Made by a program: the position numbers and the translations under genes. 64,000 bases of DNA from assembly GCF_018122655.1 (NCBI RefSeq), contig NZ_JAGRQC010000001.1:558001-622000 (forward strand), written 5' to 3'. Source of the DNA: Stakelama marina (GTDB lineage: Bacteria > Pseudomonadota > Alphaproteobacteria > Sphingomonadales > Sphingomonadaceae). A model generated the notes under the pieces. The model did no database searches and was not told the DNA's origin. It saw only the letters and a list, made by a program, of their open reading frames with translations. Positions within the stretch are counted from its first letter, which is position 1. Each line of letters starts with the position of its first letter. Of the stretch, positions 59,703 to 64,000 are shown in pieces.

Positions 59703-60005
59703 TTAGGAGCTTGCGGTTTCGTCCTCAAGGGCGCTGGCAACTGCTTCGAGTCGGTCCGCGATGCGATCGAGCGTCGAATCGGGAACGCCCTTTGGCGGGT
59801 TGCGCCGCGCCTCTGCCAGTTCGTCGGCCAGCATCAGCGCGATGATGAGCATGGTGCGTTCGGCCGAAAGGCCGCCCGACGCCTTGATGGCGGTGTCGGC
59901 ATGGTTGTCGAGCATCGCCGCCAGTTCGCGAAGTTGCGGTTCCTCTCCGTCGCGGCAGGCGACGGTATGGGCGCGACCGGCGACGTTCAGCGTGACTTCG
60001 GCCAT
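59703..60005 (-). CDS. zapA: Cell division protein ZapA
   Basis: A 100-residue FtsZ-binding protein. EVTLNVAGRAHTVACRDGEE is the ZapA N-terminal domain, followed by a long helix with ERTMLIIALMLADELAEA. ZapA bundles FtsZ filaments at the division ring. It overlaps the preceding 66-residue gene by one base (TAATG) and is followed immediately by 6S RNA. Confidence 0.9.
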   Translation of the reverse strand: MAEVTLNVAGRAHTVACRDGEEPQLRELAAMLDNHADTAIKASGGLSAERTMLIIALMLADELAEARRNPPKGVPDSTLDRIADRLEAVASALEDETASS

Positions 60006-60205
60006 TATTCGTCCGCCCCCTTGCCATCCTGACGCTCGATCAATTCGTCGAGCGCCTGCACCGCCTCTTCCATCCGCGCGCGCAGCTTGGCGTGTCGGCG
60101 CGCGATCGAGTCCGCGGCGAAGGCCCGGGCGGCGGCGGCCTTTTCTATGCGCGCCAATGCCTTCTCGATGCGATCCATGGTTGCGTCTGAACTGTCATCG
60201 GCCAT
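60005..60205 (-). CDS. Small coiled-coil protein upstream of zapA
   Basis: A 66-residue, highly charged, helix-only protein (MADDSSDATMDRIEKALARIEKAAAARAFAADS...), predicted to be coiled coil. The ATG at 60205 gives a sensible protein; the longer open frame runs through the transketolase gene on the other strand and is rejected. Its stop overlaps the zapA ATG. By position and coiled-coil nature it could be a ZapA partner, as ZapB is in enterics, but no sequence similarity supports that. Confidence 0.72.
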   Translation of the reverse strand: MADDSSDATMDRIEKALARIEKAAAARAFAADSIARRHAKLRARMEEAVQALDELIERQDGKGADE

Positions 60206-60361
60206 GCAGCATGGATAAGCCGGGCGCGGGCGGGCGGCAAGCACCGGTCGCCGGTTGACGAAGGCGGGTCGTCGCCCCAAAGGCGTGGCAACCAACGATT
60301 CGCCGGTGCAGACTCCGCTTCGTCCGGCGCGCCCATTGTCACGCCGTTTCCGGAGAGCGCG

Positions 60362-62338
60362 ATGCCCGTTACCGACACCGACCTCGCCAACGCGATCAGA
60401 GCCCTTTCGATGGATGCGGTTCAGGCCGCGAATTCGGGCCATCCGGGCATGCCGATGGGCATGGCAGACGTCGCGACGGTGCTGTTCACCCGGTATCTGA
60501 AATATGATCCGGCGGAACCCAAATGGGCCGACCGCGACCGCTTCGTGCTGTCGGCGGGGCATGGGTCGATGCTGCTCTATTCGTTGCTCCATCTGACCGG
60601 CTATGCGCGTCCGACGATCGAAGACATCAAGAATTTTCGTCAGGTCGGCAGCCCGTGCGCGGGCCACCCGGAAAATTTCGAACTGCCGGGTGTCGAATGC
60701 ACGACCGGGCCGCTGGGGCAGGGGCTGGCGATGGCGGTCGGCATGGCGATGGCCGAGCGGCACCTGAATGCCGAGTTCGGCGATGACCTGGTCGATCACC
60801 GCACCTGGGTGATCGCCGGCGACGGATGCCTGATGGAAGGCATCAATCACGAGGCGATCGGGCTTGCCGGGCATCTGAAGCTGGGCCGGCTGATCGTGCT
60901 GTGGGACGACAACAAGATCACCATCGACGGTGATACCGGTTTGTCGACCAGCGAGGATATTCCCGCGCGATACGAAGCGACCGGCTGGCACGTCGTCGAA
61001 TGCGACGGGCATAGTTTCGCCGATATTTCGCGGGCGATGGATGCGGCGGTGAAGGACGACCGGCCGACGCTCGTCCGTTGCCGCACGATCATCGGCAAGG
61101 GTGCGCCCAACAAGCAGGGTACGGCCAAGACGCACGGTTCGCCGCTTGGCGATGAAGAGGTCGCAGCGGCGCGCAAGGAACTCGGCTGGGATTATCCGCC
61201 GTTCGAGGTTCCGGGCGACATTCGCGAGGTCTGGCTGCAGAACGGAAAGAGCCGTGCTGCGCCTCACGCAAAATGGCAGGAACGCCTCGCAAATAGCGAC
61301 CAGCGCGAAGAATTCGAACGCCGCATGGCCGGCGATCTGCCGCAGGGTTTTTCGGTCAGGGATCATGTCACCAGGCTGCTCGGCGAGCCGAAGACGGTGG
61401 CGACGCGCAAGGCGTCCGAGATGGCGCTTGAGGCAATCAACGCCGCGCTGCCCGAAACGGTCGGCGGGTCGGCCGACCTGACGGGGTCGAACAACACGCT
61501 GACCAAGGGGCTCGGCACGTTCGACCGCGACGATTACGGCGGCCGCTATGTCTATTACGGCATTCGCGAGTTCGGCATGGCCGCGGCGATGAACGGCATG
61601 GCGCTGCACGGCGGTGTCATCCCCTATGGCGGCACCTTCCTCGTCTTTTCCGATTATGCGCGTCCGGCGATCCGGCTTTCGGCGCTGCAGCGCGCGCGTG
61701 TCGTCTATGTGATGACGCACGATTCGATCGGACTGGGTGAAGACGGCCCGACGCACCAGCCCATCGAGCACATGATGAGCCTGCGCGTCATTCCCAATCT
61801 CGATACCTATCGCCCCGCCGATACCGTCGAGACGGCGGAATGCTGGGAGCTGGCGGTGTCGCGCAAGGACGGGCCGTCGCTGCTCGCACTCTCACGCCAG
61901 AACCTCCCGCAGCTTCGCGCGGAAGCGGAGGAAAATCGTTGCGCACGCGGCGCGTACCGGCTGAAGGCGGCGGAGGCCGAGCGCCGCGTGATCCTGATCG
62001 CCAGCGGTTCGGAAGTCGAAACCGCCGTCGAGGTTCGCGAAAAACTTGAAGCACGCGGTATCGGTGCCGATGTGGTGTCCATGCCGTGCTGGTCGCGCTT
62101 CGATGCCCAACCGCAGGATTATCGTGACGATATCCTGCCCAATGTCGCGCCCGAGAAAATCCTGCGTGTATCGATCGAGGCGGGAACGACGATGGGCTGG
62201 GAACGCTACACCATGGTGAACGGGCTGCGGTTCGGGCTCGACCGTTTCGGCGCTTCCGGGCCGGGTGCGCGGCTGTACGACCATTTCGAACTTACCGCGG
62301 GCGCGATCGAGGCGAAGATCGTCTCGACGCTCGGCTAA
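60362..62338 (+). CDS. tkt: Transketolase
   Basis: A 658-residue thiamine-diphosphate enzyme of the pentose phosphate pathway. The TPP motif GDGCLMEGINHEA (GDG at 153-155) runs to Asn184 in LWDDNKIT, with His27 and HGS at 67-69 in the active site, and the C-terminal half has FVFSDYARPAIRLSALQ-like and HDSIGLGEDGPTHQP with the catalytic His. The start follows GGAGAGCG. It is followed after 24 bp by gap, so tkt-gap-MOSC-pgk is one sugar-phosphate operon. Confidence 0.97.
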   Translation: MPVTDTDLANAIRALSMDAVQAANSGHPGMPMGMADVATVLFTRYLKYDPAEPKWADRDRFVLSAGHGSMLLYSLLHLTGYARPTIEDIKNFRQVGSPCAGHPENFELPGVECTTGPLGQGLAMAVGMAMAERHLNAEFGDDLVDHRTWVIAGDGCLMEGINHEAIGLAGHLKLGRLIVLWDDNKITIDGDTGLSTSEDIPARYEATGWHVVECDGHSFADISRAMDAAVKDDRPTLVRCRTIIGKGAPNKQGTAKTHGSPLGDEEVAAARKELGWDYPPFEVPGDIREVWLQNGKSRAAPHAKWQERLANSDQREEFERRMAGDLPQGFSVRDHVTRLLGEPKTVATRKASEMALEAINAALPETVGGSADLTGSNNTLTKGLGTFDRDDYGGRYVYYGIREFGMAAAMNGMALHGGVIPYGGTFLVFSDYARPAIRLSALQRARVVYVMTHDSIGLGEDGPTHQPIEHMMSLRVIPNLDTYRPADTVETAECWELAVSRKDGPSLLALSRQNLPQLRAEAEENRCARGAYRLKAAEAERRVILIASGSEVETAVEVREKLEARGIGADVVSMPCWSRFDAQPQDYRDDILPNVAPEKILRVSIEAGTTMGWERYTMVNGLRFGLDRFGASGPGARLYDHFELTAGAIEAKIVSTLG

Positions 62339-62362
62339 CATCCAGACAGGAGATTTGGACAG

Positions 62363-63370
62363 ATGACGAAGGTTGCGATCAACGGGTTCGGGCGCATCGG
62401 TCGCCTGGTAGCACGCGCGATCCTGGAGCGTCCGGATTGCGGGCTCGAACTGGTGACGATCAACGATCTCGCCGACGCCAAGTCCAACGCCTGGCTGTTC
62501 GAACGCGATTCGGTCCATGGCCGCTATCCGGGCAAGGTGGAAGTCGACGGCAACGACATCGTCATCGACGGCAAGAAGATCCACGTTACCGCCGAGCGCG
62601 ACCCGGCCAACCTGCCGCACAAGGATAACGGCGTCGATCTGGTGCTCGAATGCACCGGCTTCTTCACCGACCGCGACAGCGCGCAGAAGCATATCGATGC
62701 CGGTGCGAAGAAGGTGCTGATTTCCGCGCCCGCCAAGAATGTTGACCTGACGGTGGTGTACGGCGTCAACCACGACAAGCTGACCAACGATCACAAGATC
62801 GTGTCGAACGCGTCGTGCACGACCAACTGCCTTGCCCCCGTCGCCAAGGTGCTCAACGACGAGATCGGCATCGAGCGTGGCCTGATGACGACGATCCACG
62901 CCTACACCAACGATCAGAAGATTCTCGACCAGATCCACAAGGACCTGCGCCGCGCGCGTGCCGCGGGTATGTCGATGATCCCGACCACGACGGGCGCTGC
63001 GCGCGCGGTGGGCGAGGTGCTTCCCGAGCTGAAGGGCAAGCTCGACGGATCGGCCGTGCGCGTGCCGGTTCCCGATGGCAGCCTTATCGACCTGACCTTC
63101 ACGCCGAAGCGCGACGTGACCAAGGACGAGGTCAACGCGATCCTGAAAAAGGCGGCGGAAAGCGGTCCGTTGGCGGGTGTGCTCGCCTATACCGACGAGC
63201 CGCTGGTATCGATCGACCTCGTCCACACGCCGGCTTCATCGACGGTCGACAGCCTCGAAACCGCGGTGCTCGACGGCAAGCTTGTGCGCGTCGTGAGCTG
63301 GTACGACAATGAATGGGGCTTCTCGAACCGCATGGTCGACACCGCCGGCGCGATGGCGAAGCTCGGCTGA
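62363..63370 (+). CDS. gap: Glyceraldehyde-3-phosphate dehydrogenase
   Basis: A 335-residue NAD-dependent dehydrogenase. The NAD fold is INGFGRIGR with Asp35 indicating NAD specificity, the nucleophile is Cys152 in [12 protein letters not shown], and GWYDNEWG-like [12 protein letters not shown] is near the end. AGGAG lies just upstream. It is followed by a palindromic repeat and the MOSC gene before pgk. Confidence 0.98.
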   Translation: MTKVAINGFGRIGRLVARAILERPDCGLELVTINDLADAKSNAWLFERDSVHGRYPGKVEVDGNDIVIDGKKIHVTAERDPANLPHKDNGVDLVLECTGFFTDRDSAQKHIDAGAKKVLISAPAKNVDLTVVYGVNHDKLTNDHKIVSNASCTTNCLAPVAKVLNDEIGIERGLMTTIHAYTNDQKILDQIHKDLRRARAAGMSMIPTTTGAARAVGEVLPELKGKLDGSAVRVPVPDGSLIDLTFTPKRDVTKDEVNAILKKAAESGPLAGVLAYTDEPLVSIDLVHTPASSTVDSLETAVLDGKLVRVVSWYDNEWGFSNRMVDTAGAMAKLG

Positions 63371-63388
63371 GCGTAGAATGACCCACCC

Positions 63389-63467
63389 CCGTTCGTGTCG
63401 AGCGACGTCGAGACACATGGCCGCGGTCTGTGCAGCGGCACTTCTCGAATACGTTCGAAGCGAACGG
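63389..63467. repeat. REP-like element (CCGTTCGTGTCGAGC family)
   Basis: Left arm CCGTTCGTGTCGAGCGACGT and right arm ending TTCGAAGCGAACGG, inverted copies with CCGTTCG/CGAACGG ends. It sits between gap and the MOSC gene, and its right end overlaps the GGAGGGA ribosome site of the MOSC gene. Confidence 0.82.
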
Positions 63468-63480
63468 AGGGACGTTGCAT

Positions 63481-63963
63481 ATGAACGGTGAGCTCGCCGG
63501 CATTGCCCGCCATGGTCGTCCGCGCGGGCCCATGGAGACGCTCGACGCGATCGAGGTCAGCGTGGAGGGCGGGCTTGCCGGCGACTTTCGCGGCAGCGTG
63601 AAGCCGGGTGGCAAGGGTCGGCGTCAGGTGTCGCTGATCGAGGCGGGTGACTGGGATGCGGCGATGGCCGAACTTGGTCATAGCCTCGACTGGTGGAACC
63701 GGCGGGCCAATCTGCTGGTCGCGGATTTCGACCTGCCGCAGATGCCGGGAACGCGGGTCCGCATCGGCGACACGCTCGTCCTCGAAATCACGCAGGAATG
63801 CGACCCGTGCAGCCGAATGGAAGAAGTGGCGCCGGGGCTGAAGGCGGCGTTGACGCCCGACTGGCGCGGCGGCGCGCTCGCCAAGGTGATCACGCCCGGC
63901 CGTATCGCGGTCGGCGACAGGATAAGGATCGAACAGGATGCGCAGCTTCAAGACGCTGGATGA
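63481..63963 (+). CDS. MOSC domain protein
   Basis: A 160-residue protein with the MOSC fold (molybdenum cofactor sulfurase C-terminal domain), as in YiiM. GLAGDFRGSV and the conserved cysteine in QECDPCSRMEEV are family landmarks. MOSC proteins handle molybdenum cofactor-linked sulfur or hydroxylamine reductions; the substrate here is unknown. The ATG at 63481 has GGAGGGA upstream. It overlaps pgk by 26 bp and is placed inside a glycolytic operon. Confidence 0.85.
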   Translation: MNGELAGIARHGRPRGPMETLDAIEVSVEGGLAGDFRGSVKPGGKGRRQVSLIEAGDWDAAMAELGHSLDWWNRRANLLVADFDLPQMPGTRVRIGDTLVLEITQECDPCSRMEEVAPGLKAALTPDWRGGALAKVITPGRIAVGDRIRIEQDAQLQDAG

Positions 63964-64000
63964 CATGGGCGATGTGCGCGGCAAGCGCGTGCTCGTTCGC
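63938..64000 (+). CDS. pgk: Phosphoglycerate kinase (partial, N-terminus only)
   Basis: Only the first 21 codons are inside the window: MRSFKTLDDMGDVRGKRVLVR, matching the conserved opening of phosphoglycerate kinase (the KRVLVR preceding the substrate site). It starts inside the MOSC gene in a different frame, which is consistent with a tight operon. Identity rests on these residues and on gap being immediately upstream, a typical gap-pgk order. Confidence 0.82.
   Translation, partial: MRSFKTLDDMGDVRGKRVLVR

Noticed and set aside
60206..61771. N-terminal extension of the 66-residue coiled-coil protein by more than 500 codons
   Set aside because: It is antisense to transketolase and crosses the divergent promoter region.

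Overview
The window looks like chromosomal DNA of a sphingomonad (order Sphingomonadales, Alphaproteobacteria). It is G+C-rich throughout, genes are packed with many 4-bp ATGA overlaps, and several blocks have a typical sphingomonad order: ppiD-trpE, trpG-trpD-trpC, lapA-pyrF, trpF-trpB-trpA-accD-folC, and zapA-6S RNA-5-formyl-THF cyclo-ligase. A large TonB-dependent receptor with an adjacent MFS transporter, a patatin-like DUF3376 protein and many acyl-CoA enzymes fit the same group. The genus cannot be fixed from sequence reading alone. I saw no prophage, IS transposase, CRISPR array or rRNA.

Layout. 1-6.2 kb: tryptophan genes trpC (cut by the edge), trpD, trpG, trpE and the periplasmic chaperone ppiD, with one small exported protein on the opposite strand between trpG and trpE. 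6.4-12.1 kb: tpiA, a GFA-family protein, an M17 aminopeptidase, a serine hydrolase and rimO. 12.2-16.5 kb: a Rieske oxygenase, an AmpG-like transporter, a small DUF protein and folC. 16.5-22.1 kb: the trpF-trpB-(small membrane protein)-trpA-accD-(DUF559)-folC operon, lapA-pyrF, and a tiny membrane protein behind an EcfG-like promoter. 22.2-28.1 kb: a same-strand row of six-EF-hand protein, response regulator, histidine kinase, endonuclease/exonuclease/phosphatase protein and patatin.

28-57 kb is the accessory heart of the window, a lipid or cyclic-acid catabolism region. It has five acyl-CoA dehydrogenases (two as long/short subunit pairs), two acyl-CoA ligases, two acyl-CoA thioesterases, three SDRs, a zinc alcohol dehydrogenase, an aminoglycoside-phosphotransferase-like kinase, a bifunctional hydratase/3-hydroxyacyl-CoA dehydrogenase, an amidase, a serine hydrolase, a GST, a TonB receptor, an MFS transporter and a double-TetR regulator. 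The run at 40.6-45.7 kb (ACAD10/11-type dehydrogenase, zinc ADH, kinase, two SDRs) resembles the kinase/dehydrogenase pairing known from bacterial levulinate catabolism and human ACAD10/ACAD11, which handle 4-hydroxyacyl-CoAs.

55.7-64 kb returns to housekeeping: glpK, an AI-2E family transporter, tRNA-Asp, DUF2842, 5-formyl-THF cyclo-ligase, 6S RNA, zapA and a coiled-coil partner, then tkt-gap-MOSC-pgk (pgk cut by the edge).

Scattered between genes, often inside operons, are at least nine REP-like palindromic elements of several families. One family forms inverted repeats flanking a DUF559 nuclease-like gene inserted between accD and folC, which I consider the most interesting structure here. 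No stretch over 300 bp lacks a gene; the longest gaps (10490-10758 and 34809-35036) hold repeats and a promoter region respectively.
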